Of a stretch of 38,214 nucleotides of DNA, positions 18,433-26,517 are shown one piece after another (position 1 is the stretch's first letter; the number at the start of each line of letters is the position of its first letter). The stretch spans positions 1 to 38,214 of the forward strand of contig JAPSJT010000005.1 of assembly GCA_031178045.1 (NCBI GenBank), written 5' to 3'. Position numbers and translations under genes: made by a program. The notes below the pieces were generated by a model. The model was not told where the DNA came from, searched no databases, and worked only from the letters and a program-made list of their open reading frames with translations. The stretch is from Agromyces sp. Its GTDB lineage: Bacteria; Actinomycetota; Actinomycetes; Actinomycetales; Microbacteriaceae.

Positions 18433-19962
18433 ATGAACGAAGCCGAACACGACACCCACGACGACGCCGTCGAGCGGGTGCTGCGCAGCGCCGAGTCGAA
18501 GGCGGGCGTCGCACGGTTCGGCGCGGGCGACGCGTCCGCCATCCAGAAGACCGAGGCGGATGCCTCGTTCGGCGTGTCCTCGGACGGCGACCAGTACGAC
18601 CGCGAGGAGCGTGCAGCGCTCCGCCGCGTGAGCGGGCTGTCGACCGAGCTCGAAGACGTCACCGAGGTCGAGTACCGGCAGCTGCGGCTCGAGAACGTGA
18701 TCCTCATCGGCGTGTACTCGCAGGGATCGCAGGACGACGCCGAGAACTCGCTCCGCGAGCTCGCGGCCCTCGCCGAGACCGCCGGGGCACGCGTCCTCGA
18801 CGGCCTCCTCCAGCGTCGGCCGCATCCCGACCCGAGCACCTACCTCGGCAGCGGCAAGGCGGAGGAGCTGCGGCACATCGTCGCGTCGCTCGGCGCCGAC
18901 ACCGTGATCGCCGACACCGAGCTCGCCCCGAGCCAGCGTCGCGCGCTCGAGGACGTCGTGAAGGTCAAGGTCATCGACCGCACTGCCGTGATCCTCGACA
19001 TCTTCAGCCAGCACGCGAAGAGCCGCGAGGGCAAGGCGCAGGTCGAGCTCGCGCAGCTCGAGTACCTGCTGCCGCGACTGCGCGGCTGGGGTGAGTCGAT
19101 GTCCCGCCAGGCCGGTGGCCAGGTGGGCGGCGCCGGCGCGGGCATGGGCTCCCGCGGACCAGGTGAGACGAAGATCGAGCTCGATCGTCGCCGTATCCAC
19201 ACCCGCATGGCCCGGCTCCGTCGGCAGATCGCCGGCATGAAGCCCGCGCGCGAGGCGAAGCGTGCGAACCGCAAGCGCAACGCGGTGCCGTCCGTGGCGA
19301 TCGCCGGGTACACGAACGCGGGCAAGTCGAGCCTGCTCAATCGCATCACCGGCGCTGGCGTGCTCGTCGAGAACGCCCTGTTCGCGACCCTCGACGCGAC
19401 CGTGCGCCGCAACACGACTCCCGACGGGCGGGTGTACACGATCGCCGACACGGTCGGCTTCGTGCGGAACCTGCCGCATCAGCTCGTCGAGGCGTTCCGC
19501 TCGACGCTCGAGGAGGTCGCGGACGCCGACCTGATCGTGCACGTCGTCGACGCGGCCCACCCCGATCCGGCCGGCCAGATCGCCACGGTTCGCGACGTCG
19601 TCGGCGAGCTCGGCGCCCGCGACATCCCCGAGCTCATCGTCTTCAACAAGGCCGATCTGATCACGCCCGAGGATCGCCTCGTGCTGCGGGGACTCGAAGC
19701 GAATTCCGTGTTCGCCTCCGCACGAACCGGCGAGGGCGTGCCCGAGGTGCTCGCGGCCATCGCCGCGATGCTGCCCGACCCTGCGGTCGAGGTCGACCTG
19801 CTCGTCCCGTACGACCGCGGCGACGTCGTCTCGACCCTGCACGAGACCGGTCGCGTGCTGTCGGTCGACTACCTCGAGGACGGCACCCGCATCCGCGCGC
19901 TCGCGTCGCCCGAACAGGCGGCGCAGCTCGCAGCGTTCGACGCGGCATCCGTCAACGCCTGA
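18433..19962 (+). CDS. hflX: Ribosome-associated GTPase HflX
   Basis: HflX splits stalled or heat-damaged 70S ribosomes. The 509-residue protein has an acidic N-terminal extension (1-75), the HflX N-domain (VILIGVYSQGSQDDAENSL, then a QRRPHPDPSTYLGSGKAEEL segment and SQHAKSREGKAQVELAQLEYLLPRL), a Gly-rich loop with GSRGPGETKIELDRR, and the G domain: G1 GYTNAGKSS (about 291-299), G3 DTVGFVRNLPHQLVEAFRSTLEE, G4 NKAD (about 405). Start: ATG 18433, seven bases after TAGGGT; the frame stays open upstream but has no family similarity there. A small hairpin overlaps the stop codon. Confidence 0.95.
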   Translation: MNEAEHDTHDDAVERVLRSAESKAGVARFGAGDASAIQKTEADASFGVSSDGDQYDREERAALRRVSGLSTELEDVTEVEYRQLRLENVILIGVYSQGSQDDAENSLRELAALAETAGARVLDGLLQRRPHPDPSTYLGSGKAEELRHIVASLGADTVIADTELAPSQRRALEDVVKVKVIDRTAVILDIFSQHAKSREGKAQVELAQLEYLLPRLRGWGESMSRQAGGQVGGAGAGMGSRGPGETKIELDRRRIHTRMARLRRQIAGMKPAREAKRANRKRNAVPSVAIAGYTNAGKSSLLNRITGAGVLVENALFATLDATVRRNTTPDGRVYTIADTVGFVRNLPHQLVEAFRSTLEEVADADLIVHVVDAAHPDPAGQIATVRDVVGELGARDIPELIVFNKADLITPEDRLVLRGLEANSVFASARTGEGVPEVLAAIAAMLPDPAVEVDLLVPYDRGDVVSTLHETGRVLSVDYLEDGTRIRALASPEQAAQLAAFDAASVNA

Positions 19963-19973
19963 CCGGCAGGCGT
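19955..19973 (+). terminator. Weak hairpin at the hflX stop codon
   Basis: ACGCCTG (19955-19961) pairs with CAGGCGT (19967-19973) around ACCGG. It overlaps the TGA at 19960 and has no T-run. It may be a weak terminator. Confidence 0.3.
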
Positions 19974-19992
19974 CGACGCCACTGCTCCCGAC

Positions 19993-20203
19993 GCCGCGCC
20001 GTATTCACGCAGAACTCGTCACCTCACGTCATAGAGGGAGCATTCGGCGCGGCTGAGGCGTATCGTCGCTCTTGATCGTCGGTGCACGGCCGGATGCCGG
20101 GCACCAGGAGCGACCGCCGAGCCCGGCACCCGCCCGCGAGCACCACCCGCCGTTCCGGCCGGGGGAGCGCGGCCTGCCGTGCCTCCGCCGAACCCACGGC
20201 ACG
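19993..20203 (+). promoter_or_regulatory. Structured 5' region of the metF-metE operon
   Basis: The 256-base gap before metF holds three self-complementary elements. GCCGCGCCG (19993-20001) pairs with CGGCGCGGC (20045-20053). GGTGC-A-CGGC (20081-20090) pairs with GCCG-G-GCACC (20096-20105). CGTGCC (20178-20183) pairs with GGCACG (20198-20203), just before the ribosome site. A possible -10 TATCGT is at 20061-20066. It does not match the SAM-I, SAM-IV or cobalamin consensus as I know them, so its role is unassigned. Confidence 0.35.
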
Positions 20204-20218
20204 CCACGCAGGAGCATG

Positions 20219-21211
20219 ATGGCAGAGACCGCATCGGACGCCGGGGGCGCCGACTGTCGGCCCCGCCCGCCGGTGTCGTTCGAGCTGTTCCCACCGAGGA
20301 CGGATGCCGCAGCGCTCGCCCTGGGCCGCACCATCGACCGCCTCGCCGAGGCGCGGCCGGCCTTCATCTCGGTGACGTTCGGCGCCGGCGGATCGTCGAG
20401 GAACCGCTCGCTCACGGTGCTCCGCTACATGCTGGAGCACACCGACGTCGAGCCGATGGCGCACCTCACGTGCGTGGGCTCCTCGCACGCCGAAGCGAAC
20501 CGGCTCGTCCGTGAGTTCCTCGACGCCGGAGTGACGAGCTTCCTCGCGCTCCGCGGCGATCCGCCCGTCGGCGCCGACCCCGACGCGGGCATCAAAGACC
20601 TCGGCAGCGCCGCTGAGCTCGTGCAGCTCATCCACCGTGTGCAGGAGGAACGGGAACCGTTCGCGCAGGTCGGCATCCCCGGGCTCCCGGGCGTCACCCA
20701 GATCCGCGAGCGGCCGCGACCCGAGCGGGTCGCCGTCGCCGCATTCCCCACCGGGCATCCGCGCTCGCGCAGCATCGCGCAGGACATCGACGCGCTCCTC
20801 GCGAAGGAGATCGCCGGCGCGAACCTGGCGATCACGCAGCTCTTCTGGCGCGCCGACGACTACCTCGGCTTCGTCGAGCGCGCTCGCGCCGCCGGCGTGA
20901 CGATCCCGATCCTGCCGGGCATCATGCCGGTCACCACGCCGGCACGACTTGCCCGGCTCACCGAACTGACGGGCGTGGAACCGCCGGCGCAGCTCGTCAT
21001 CGATCTCGAGATCGAGCCCGACGCCGACGCGCAAGCCGAACTCGGCATCTCGTTCGCAGCGCAGCTCGCGGCCGACGTGCTCGCGGGTGGGGCCCCCGGA
21101 CTCCACCTCTACACCTTCAATCGCCACGAGGCCGTGCTCGACGTCGTCGAGCGCATCGGGCTCGGCATCGACGACCGACTCGCCAATGAGAGGAACACCA
21201 CGAAACGATGA
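20219..21211 (+). CDS. metF: Methylenetetrahydrofolate reductase
   Basis: FAD enzyme reducing 5,10-methylene-THF to 5-methyl-THF, the methyl donor used by the MetE encoded next. The 330-residue TIM barrel shows SFELFPPRT (catalytic Glu region), [71 protein letters not shown] and the C-terminal LHLYTFNR. Start: two ATGs in tandem (20216 and 20219). AGGAG is one base from the first and four from the second, so 20219 is preferred. The stop overlaps the metE start (ATGA). Confidence 0.93.
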   Translation: MAETASDAGGADCRPRPPVSFELFPPRTDAAALALGRTIDRLAEARPAFISVTFGAGGSSRNRSLTVLRYMLEHTDVEPMAHLTCVGSSHAEANRLVREFLDAGVTSFLALRGDPPVGADPDAGIKDLGSAAELVQLIHRVQEEREPFAQVGIPGLPGVTQIRERPRPERVAVAAFPTGHPRSRSIAQDIDALLAKEIAGANLAITQLFWRADDYLGFVERARAAGVTIPILPGIMPVTTPARLARLTELTGVEPPAQLVIDLEIEPDADAQAELGISFAAQLAADVLAGGAPGLHLYTFNRHEAVLDVVERIGLGIDDRLANERNTTKR

Positions 21212-23553
21212 CCGCACACGCCTTCCCCACCGGGACGATCCTCGGATACCCGCGCATCGGCCGTCGCCGAGAGCTGAAGCGTGCCGTCGAGGCCTTCTGG
21301 GCCGGCACGATCGACGCCGCTGAACTCGAGTCGCGAGCGGCCGAGCTCCGCTCGTCGACGCGTGAGCGACTCGCGTCCCTCGGCCTCGGCCGCACCGACT
21401 CGGCGATCCCCGAGTCCTTCTCGTACTACGACCAGGTGCTCGACGCGGCCGTCGCGGTCGGAGCGATCCCCGAGCGGTTCCAGCGCCTCCAGGATGCCGA
21501 GGGACGCATCGACCTCGCCGGCTACTTCACCATCGCCCGCGGCGAGGGCGACGACGCCCCGCTCGAGATGACGAAGTGGTTCGACTCGAACTACCACTAC
21601 CTGGTTCCCGAGATCGGTCCCGACACCGCATTCGCCCTGCACCCTGAGCGGATCATCGGCGAGTTCGAGGAGGCGAAGTCGGCCGGATACCTCACCCGGC
21701 CGGTCATCGTCGGACCCGTCACCTTCCTCCTGCTTGCGAAGGCCGCCGACGGGGCACCCGAAGGCTTCCGGCCGCTCGATCGCCTCGGCGACCTCGTTCC
21801 CGTCTATCGCGAGCTCCTCGCCGAACTCGCCGCGGCCGGTGCCGAGTGGGTCCAGCTCGACGAGCCCGCGCTCGTCAGCGAGAGCATCGACGAGTCGCGG
21901 GATCGCGTCATCGAAGCGATCGGCACGGCCTACGACGTGCTCGGCGGCGAGACGAACCGGCCGGCGATCTTCGTCGCCGCCCCGTACGGCGCGCTCGACG
22001 ATGCGCTTCCCGCCGTCGCCGCAGCGCCCGTCGAGGCGATCGGGCTCGACCTCGTGCGCGGCAGCGCGCCCGAGCAGCTCGACCCCGCCACGGGTGAGTC
22101 GCTCGCCGCGAAGACGCTCGTCGCCGGTGTCATCGACGGTCACAACATCTGGCGCGGCGACCTCGAGCACGCGTTCGAGCGGGCCGACGCGCTGCGCTCG
22201 CTCTCGGGCTCCGTCTCGGTCTCGACGTCGACGTCGCTCCTCCACGTTCCCCACGACGTCGACGACGAGACGCAGCTCGACGCCCGCCTCGTGAGCTGGC
22301 TCGCGTTCGCCGACCAGAAGGTCGCGCAGGTCGCAGTGCTCGCCCGTGGGCTGGCCGAAGGGCGCGAGGCCATCGAGGCCGAGCTCGACGCGGCATCCGC
22401 GGCGCTCGCCGACCGTGCGGCAGCTCCCGGCGTGCGCGTCCCAGCCGTGCGGGACCGCCTGGCGGCGCTCGCCGACCGCGACTACAGCCGCACGCCGTAC
22501 GACGAGCGCGTCGCGGCGCAGGCGAGCCTCGAGCTCCCCGAGCTGCCGACGACCACGATCGGTTCGTTCCCGCAGACCGGCGACATCCGCCGCGCCCGCG
22601 CCCGGCTGCTGAAGGGCGAGCTCAGCGAGTCCGAGTATCGCCAGCTCATGCGCGAGGAGATCGAGCGCGTCATCCGCCTGCAGGAGGAGCTCGGTCTCGA
22701 CGTGCTCGTCCACGGCGAGCCCGAGCGCAACGACATGGTGCAGTACTTCGCCGAGCTCCTCGACGGCTTCGCCGTCACGCAGCACGGTTGGGTGCAGTCC
22801 TACGGATCGCGGTGCACGCGGCCGTCGATCCTGTGGGGCGATGTCTCTCGGCCCGCGCCGATGACGGTCGAGTGGTCGACCTTCGCGCAGTCGCTCACCG
22901 AGAAGCCCGTGAAGGGCATGCTCACCGGTCCCGTGACGATCCTCGCGTGGTCGTTCGTGCGCGACGACCAGCCCCTCGGCGACACGGCCCGCCAGGTGGC
23001 GCTCGCGTTGCGCGACGAGATCGCCGACCTCGAGCAGGCAGGCATCCGCGTCATCCAGGTCGACGAGCCGGCCCTGCGCGAGCTGCTGCCGTTGAAGCGT
23101 GCCGATCAGCCCGCCTACCTCGACTGGTCGGTCGGCTCGTTCCGCCTCGCGACGGGCGGTGCGGCATCCGCGACGCAGGTGCACACGCACCTCTGCTACT
23201 CGGAGTTCGGTGTCGTGATCGATGCGATCCGCAACCTCGACGCGGACGTCACCTCGATCGAGGCGGCGCGCAGCCGCATGGAGGTCGTCGACGACCTCGC
23301 CTCGAGCGGATTCGACCACGGCATCGGCCCGGGCGTGTACGACATCCACTCGCCGCGGGTGCCGAGCGCCGCCGAGGTGCAGGCGCTGCTCGAGCGCGCG
23401 GTCGCGGAGATCCCCGCCTCCAAGCTGTGGGTGAACCCCGACTGCGGCCTGAAGACGCGGGGATACGACGAGACGGTCGCCTCGCTCGAGCACATCATCG
23501 AGGCGACTCGCGCCGTGCGCGCCGAACGTTCGGAGCCCGCGCTCGCTGAGTGA
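21208..23553 (+). CDS. metE: Cobalamin-independent methionine synthase MetE
   Basis: Zinc enzyme that transfers the methyl group of 5-methyl-THF polyglutamate to homocysteine. At 781 residues it is full length. Two related barrels: the N-terminal one begins [16 protein letters not shown] and holds [15 protein letters not shown]; the C-terminal one begins [19 protein letters not shown] and holds zinc ligands His661 and Cys663 (HLCYSEF) and Cys746 (NPDCGLKTR). It overlaps metF by four bases and is followed by a 17-base-pair hairpin terminator, so metF-metE is a two-gene operon. Confidence 0.97.
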   Translation: MTAHAFPTGTILGYPRIGRRRELKRAVEAFWAGTIDAAELESRAAELRSSTRERLASLGLGRTDSAIPESFSYYDQVLDAAVAVGAIPERFQRLQDAEGRIDLAGYFTIARGEGDDAPLEMTKWFDSNYHYLVPEIGPDTAFALHPERIIGEFEEAKSAGYLTRPVIVGPVTFLLLAKAADGAPEGFRPLDRLGDLVPVYRELLAELAAAGAEWVQLDEPALVSESIDESRDRVIEAIGTAYDVLGGETNRPAIFVAAPYGALDDALPAVAAAPVEAIGLDLVRGSAPEQLDPATGESLAAKTLVAGVIDGHNIWRGDLEHAFERADALRSLSGSVSVSTSTSLLHVPHDVDDETQLDARLVSWLAFADQKVAQVAVLARGLAEGREAIEAELDAASAALADRAAAPGVRVPAVRDRLAALADRDYSRTPYDERVAAQASLELPELPTTTIGSFPQTGDIRRARARLLKGELSESEYRQLMREEIERVIRLQEELGLDVLVHGEPERNDMVQYFAELLDGFAVTQHGWVQSYGSRCTRPSILWGDVSRPAPMTVEWSTFAQSLTEKPVKGMLTGPVTILAWSFVRDDQPLGDTARQVALALRDEIADLEQAGIRVIQVDEPALRELLPLKRADQPAYLDWSVGSFRLATGGAASATQVHTHLCYSEFGVVIDAIRNLDADVTSIEAARSRMEVVDDLASSGFDHGIGPGVYDIHSPRVPSAAEVQALLERAVAEIPASKLWVNPDCGLKTRGYDETVASLEHIIEATRAVRAERSEPALAE

Positions 23554-23564
23554 CGGCTCTCGAT

Positions 23565-23604
23565 GACGAGCGGATGCCGCGGGCGATCGCGGCATCCGCT
23601 CGTC
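23565..23604 (+). terminator. Strong 17-base-pair terminator hairpin after metE
   Basis: Positions 23565-23581 and 23588-23604 are perfectly complementary, with a 6-base loop GGCGAT, starting 12 bases after the metE stop. The stem contains GGATGCC/GGCATCC. No T-run follows. Confidence 0.8.
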
Positions 23605-23656
23605 GCGTCCCGGCATGCGCACGGGATGCGTGGAGTGCATGCTCAGGTGCACGACG

Positions 23657-23662
23657 TACGGT
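23657..23662 (+). promoter_or_regulatory. -10 box TACGGT for the leaderless hydrolase gene
   Basis: TACGGT is followed by 7 bases and ATG 23670. It selects this start over codons further upstream in the same frame. Confidence 0.45.
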
Positions 23663-23669
23663 CGTCGCC

Positions 23670-24407
23670 ATGCGTCTCGCGGTGCACGAAACGGGTTCCG
23701 GCCCGAAGACGGCGATCCTGATCCACGGGATCATGTCGGATTCGCGCGCGTGGCACCGCGTCGGCCACGAGCTCGAGGCGCACGACTTCCGGGTGCTGGC
23801 CGTCGACCTCGCCGGGCACGGTCGCAGCCCGAGGGCGCGTCGCTACTCGCCGGCCGCCTGGGCGGACGACGTCGTCGAAACGCTGGGTCCGTTCCTCGGC
23901 GGGCCGCCCGATGTCGTCATGGGGCACTCCCTGGGGGGACTCGTGGCGAGCATGGTCGCCGATCGGCTCGCGCCCAGGGCGGCGATCTACATCGATCCCG
24001 CCTTCGCATTCCCGTCGGGAGTGCGCGGGTGGGCCTTCAGGGCCTTCTTCGCCATCGCTCCTCGTCCCAGGCGATCGGCGCTCGTGCGCATGAATCCGAA
24101 GTGGAAGCCGGTCGACGTCGAGATCGAGCTCGCGACACTTCGCGACTGGGACAAGCGCACGATCCTCGGGTTCACCGACACCGCCGCGCTCGTGCCGCCG
24201 GCGCGTCTCGTCGCCCCGAGTCTCGTCGTGCTCGCGGAGAAGAGCCTCCTCATCACGGAGCGCGTCGCCACGCAACTGCGCAGGCAGGGAATGACGGTGG
24301 CCACCGTGGCGGGCACCGGCCATACCGTATTCCGGGACGACCACTCGGGGTTCATGGAGACCATCGTGCGCTGGCTGCGGGCGGTGCCCGTGCCCGCGAT
24401 CGCGTGA
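23670..24407 (+). CDS. Alpha/beta-fold hydrolase
   Basis: A 245-residue soluble hydrolase of the alpha/beta fold. Oxyanion region ILIHGIMSDSRAWHRVG (17-33), DLAGHGRSPR (46-55), nucleophile Ser87 in GHSLGG, and catalytic His218 in GTGHTVFRDD are clear. The acid is probably Glu190 (VVLAEKS) or a nearby residue; most relatives have Asp there. The substrate is unknown: esterase, lipase or haloperoxidase-like are all possible. Its last 16 codons and stop recur, diverged, 734 bases downstream beyond the DHFR-like gene. Confidence 0.88.
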   Translation: MRLAVHETGSGPKTAILIHGIMSDSRAWHRVGHELEAHDFRVLAVDLAGHGRSPRARRYSPAAWADDVVETLGPFLGGPPDVVMGHSLGGLVASMVADRLAPRAAIYIDPAFAFPSGVRGWAFRAFFAIAPRPRRSALVRMNPKWKPVDVEIELATLRDWDKRTILGFTDTAALVPPARLVAPSLVVLAEKSLLITERVATQLRRQGMTVATVAGTGHTVFRDDHSGFMETIVRWLRAVPVPAIA

Positions 24408-24410
24408 CTC
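24360..24410 (+). repeat. Direct repeat, copy 1 (3' end of hydrolase gene)
   Basis: 51 bases matching 25094-25144 at a constant offset of 734, with 8 mismatches and no gaps; the last 30 bases have only two. This copy encodes TIVRWLRAVPVPAIA and the stop codon. Confidence 0.85.
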
Positions 24411-24490
24411 GGAGCCGACTGAGGTGTATCGGTTGTCCGCGGCGGAGGGCAGACTCTCATCTGAGGTATCCCAGAGCAGAGGAGCGCCCC

Positions 24491-25072
24491 GTGGGCAGAG
24501 TGGTCATGTACAGCTCGGTGTCGGTCGACGGCTTCATCGCGGACGAGAACGACCAGCCCGGGCCCCTGTTCGACTGGTTGCTCAGCGGTGACGTGCCGTT
24601 GGACGAGAGCGGCGTGCTGAAGGTGTCGCAGGCGTCGTACGACTACGTCCGGCCGTACTGGGACCGGATCGGGGTGACGATCGCCGGCCGCCACGTCTTC
24701 GACATGACGGACGGCTGGGACGGGACGCCACCGAGCGGGGTCGAGCACGTGGTCGTCGTGACGCACCGGCCGCAACCCGAGGGCTGGGATCCCGAGGCGC
24801 CGTTCCACTTCCTCGACGGGGTCGAGGCGGCGATGGCCAAGGCGCAGGAGCTCGCGGGTGACCGAATCATCGAGGTCGCCGCCGGCGACGTCGGCGGCCA
24901 GGTGCTCGCCGCGGGACTGGTCGACGAGGTGCGCATGGACGTCGTACCCGTCGTGTTCGGGTCCGGCAAGCGCTACTTCGGGTCGGTCCACGGGCAGCAC
25001 CTGTTGGAGGACCCCGACGTGGTGATCCAGGGCGACCGGGTGCTTCACCTGCGCTATCCGGTGCGCCGCTGA
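24491..25072 (+). CDS. Dihydrofolate reductase/RibD C-terminal-domain family protein
   Basis: A 193-residue protein of the RibD_C/DHFR-like family (YyaP/YwjB type). Seen: MYSSVSVDGFIADENDQPGPLFDWL at the N-terminus, GRHVFDMTDGWDG, VVVVTHRPQPEGW, IIEVAAGDVGGQVLAAGLVDEVRMDVVPVVFGSGKRYFG, all typical. Members are NADPH-dependent reductases in form, but most have no known substrate, and true folate reduction is not implied. Start: GTG 24491 with GAGGAG 6 bases upstream. The gene sits between two copies of a 51-base repeat, which suggests that it was inserted after the hydrolase gene. Confidence 0.88.
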   Translation: MGRVVMYSSVSVDGFIADENDQPGPLFDWLLSGDVPLDESGVLKVSQASYDYVRPYWDRIGVTIAGRHVFDMTDGWDGTPPSGVEHVVVVTHRPQPEGWDPEAPFHFLDGVEAAMAKAQELAGDRIIEVAAGDVGGQVLAAGLVDEVRMDVVPVVFGSGKRYFGSVHGQHLLEDPDVVIQGDRVLHLRYPVRR

Positions 25073-25093
25073 CCGAGCACGACCGAAGCCGGA

Positions 25094-25144
25094 ACGATCG
25101 TGCATCGGCCGAGGGCGGTGCCCGTGGCGGCGATCGCGTGACTC
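25094..25144 (+). repeat. Direct repeat, copy 2 (remnant of hydrolase 3' end)
   Basis: The diverged second copy still reads TIVHRPRAVPVAAIA and a TGA in the same frame, but has no gene attached upstream. It ends inside the stop codon region of the convergent lexA gene (TGA complement at 25143-25145). Confidence 0.8.
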
Positions 25145-25832
25145 AGACGGCGCGCAGCACGGCGACGACCTTGCCGAGCACTTCGGCCTGATCGCCGACG
25201 ATGGGCTCGAACGCGCTGTTGCGCGGCAGGAGCCAGGTGTGCCCGTCGCGCTGGCGGAAGACCTTCACGGTCGCCTCGCCGTCGAGCATCGCCGCGACGA
25301 TCTCGCCGTTCTCGGCGGTGCGCTGCGAGCGCACGACGACCCAGTCGCCGTCGCAGATCGCCGCGTCGATCATCGAATCGCCGACGACCTTCAGGATGAA
25401 GAGCTCGCCCTTGCCCACGAGCTGGCGGGGGAGTGGGAAGACCTCGTCGATCTGCTGCTCGGCCGTGATCGGGATGCCCGCCGCGATGCGACCCACGAGG
25501 GGCACCATCGCCGCGTCGCCGACCGGGGTGGGCTCGCCCGCCGACGACGGTCGCTCACCGGTACCGGGGAGTTCGATGAGCACCTCGAGCGCCCGTGGCC
25601 GATTCGGGTCGCGGCGAAGGTAGCCCGCGAGCTCGAGCTGGTTGAGCTGATGGGTCACGCTCGACAGCGACGACAGGCCGACGGCGTCGCCGATCTCGCG
25701 CATGCTCGGCGGGTACCCGCGAGCTGCGACGGAGTGCTGGATGACCTCGAGGATCGCGATCTGCTTCGCGCTGAGGCTCTTCCGGCGGCGCGCCCGGCCG
25801 GTATCGCGCAGGTCGTCGATGTCGGTGCTCAC
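25143..25832 (-). CDS. lexA: SOS repressor LexA
   Basis: Represses the SOS regulon until RecA filaments stimulate its self-cleavage. The 229-residue protein has the winged helix-turn-helix (about 20-85, with [28 protein letters not shown]), cleavage site Ala118-Gly119 (RIAAGIPI), catalytic Ser153 (VVGDSM) and Lys190 (ATVKVFR). Start: GTG 25832 with AAGGAG 8 bases upstream; the frame stays open far upstream but has no similarity there. The promoter carries a LexA box, so it is self-regulated. It is divergent from a LysM gene and convergent with the hydrolase/DHFR pair. Confidence 0.97.
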   Translation of the reverse strand: MSTDIDDLRDTGRARRRKSLSAKQIAILEVIQHSVAARGYPPSMREIGDAVGLSSLSSVTHQLNQLELAGYLRRDPNRPRALEVLIELPGTGERPSSAGEPTPVGDAAMVPLVGRIAAGIPITAEQQIDEVFPLPRQLVGKGELFILKVVGDSMIDAAICDGDWVVVRSQRTAENGEIVAAMLDGEATVKVFRQRDGHTWLLPRNSAFEPIVGDQAEVLGKVVAVLRAV

Positions 25833-25908
25833 GCGCCCAGCTCCTTCGTTGCGGTCGTTCGCCACCGAATGTCGGTGGGTGGTGATCGACTGTTGTCGAA
25901 CATTCGAA

Positions 25909-25948
25909 ACTGTATCCGGCTCCGGCCGGTGCGACAAACATTCGTTCG
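25909..25948 (-). promoter_or_regulatory. lexA promoter with LexA box
   Basis: On the minus strand, -35 TTGTCG (plus 25932-25937) and -10 TACAGT (plus 25909-25914) are 17 bases apart. The LexA box CGAACGAATGTTTG (plus 25935-25948), one mismatch from CGAAC-N4-GTTCG, overlaps the -35. Confidence 0.7.
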
Positions 25949-25993
25949 AGTGTGTCGCCGTATTCATTGCGGCGACGTGCTCGGCCGCGACGG

Positions 25994-26024
25994 TTGCAGA
26001 GTCGAACGTTCGAAGATATATTCG
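25994..26024 (+). promoter_or_regulatory. Promoter of the LysM gene with LexA-like box on the -10
   Basis: -35 TTGCAG (25994-25999), 17-base spacer, -10 TATATT (26017-26022). The -10 lies inside CGAAGATATATTCG (26011-26024), two mismatches from the LexA box consensus. The spacer also contains the perfect palindrome TCGAACGTTCGA (26002-26013). Confidence 0.6.
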
Positions 26025-26090
26025 GAACACAGCTTCGCATCCGGCCCTCCCGGCCGAGGGCCGGGTGCGATCCTCCAGGAGGTGTGAGAG

Positions 26091-26471
26091 ATGAGCGCAG
26101 CGATCGTCACGACGGGCTTCGGCACTCCCGCGCGGCAGCAAGAGACCCGCGTGCGGGCCACGACGTCCCGACTCCGCTTGACGCGTCGCGGTCGGGTCGT
26201 GTTCACCACGCTCGCCTCGGTCCCGCTCATCCTCTGGGCCGTCATCGCCGTGCTCGGCTCCGGTGTCGCAGCGGCCGACATCGGTTCCTCTGCCGGCGCG
26301 TCCTTCGAGTACGTCACGGTCGGGCAGGGTGATTCCCTCTGGGCGATCGCCGAGTCGATCGCTCCGCACGACGATCCTCGAGTCGTCATCGACGAGATCA
26401 TGCGACTCAACGGCCTGGCCGACATGATGCTCGAGCCCGGGCAGCGACTCGCGTTGCCCGTCGTTCCCTGA
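26091..26471 (+). CDS. LysM membrane protein, probable SOS cell-division suppressor
   Basis: A 126-residue protein: basic cytoplasmic N-terminus (1-36), one membrane helix (about 37-61, [23 protein letters not shown]) and an extracellular LysM domain (about 72-123, [17 protein letters not shown] to [11 protein letters not shown]) that should bind peptidoglycan. Small membrane proteins divergent from lexA block division during SOS: YneA in Bacillus (LysM), Rv2719c in Mycobacterium (LysM), DivS in Corynebacterium. The same position, architecture and LexA-like box point to that role here by inference. Start: ATG 26091 with AGGAGGTG 8 bases upstream. Confidence 0.85.
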   Translation: MSAAIVTTGFGTPARQQETRVRATTSRLRLTRRGRVVFTTLASVPLILWAVIAVLGSGVAAADIGSSAGASFEYVTVGQGDSLWAIAESIAPHDDPRVVIDEIMRLNGLADMMLEPGQRLALPVVP

Positions 26472-26505
26472 CGTCATGCAGCGGTTCGGTCCTGCCCTCC
26501 ATGGC

Positions 26506-26511
26506 TAGCAT
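26506..26511 (+). promoter_or_regulatory. -10 box TAGCAT for leaderless hisC
   Basis: TAGCAT ends 6 bases before GTG 26518. An ATG within the box itself is out of frame. The position supports GTG as the start. Confidence 0.5.
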
Positions 26512-26517
26512 GGATCA

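Noticed and set aside
19977-20115. Cobalamin riboswitch before metF (GCCACTG at 19976 and ACCAGGAGCGACC at 20103)
   Set aside because: The two fragments resemble parts of the B12 switch, but the GGGAA elements and the full GCCAGGAGACC box are missing, and the spacing is wrong.
25897-25909. TCGAACATTCGA as a further LexA box near lexA
   Set aside because: The half sites are not separated by four bases as LexA requires; read as CGAAC-N4 the second half does not match. The box at 25935-25948 fits far better.
25833-26477. Longer LexA from upstream starts in the same frame
   Set aside because: The extension would run across the SOS promoters and the LysM gene. GTG 25832 has AAGGAG at the right distance and LexA of normal length results.
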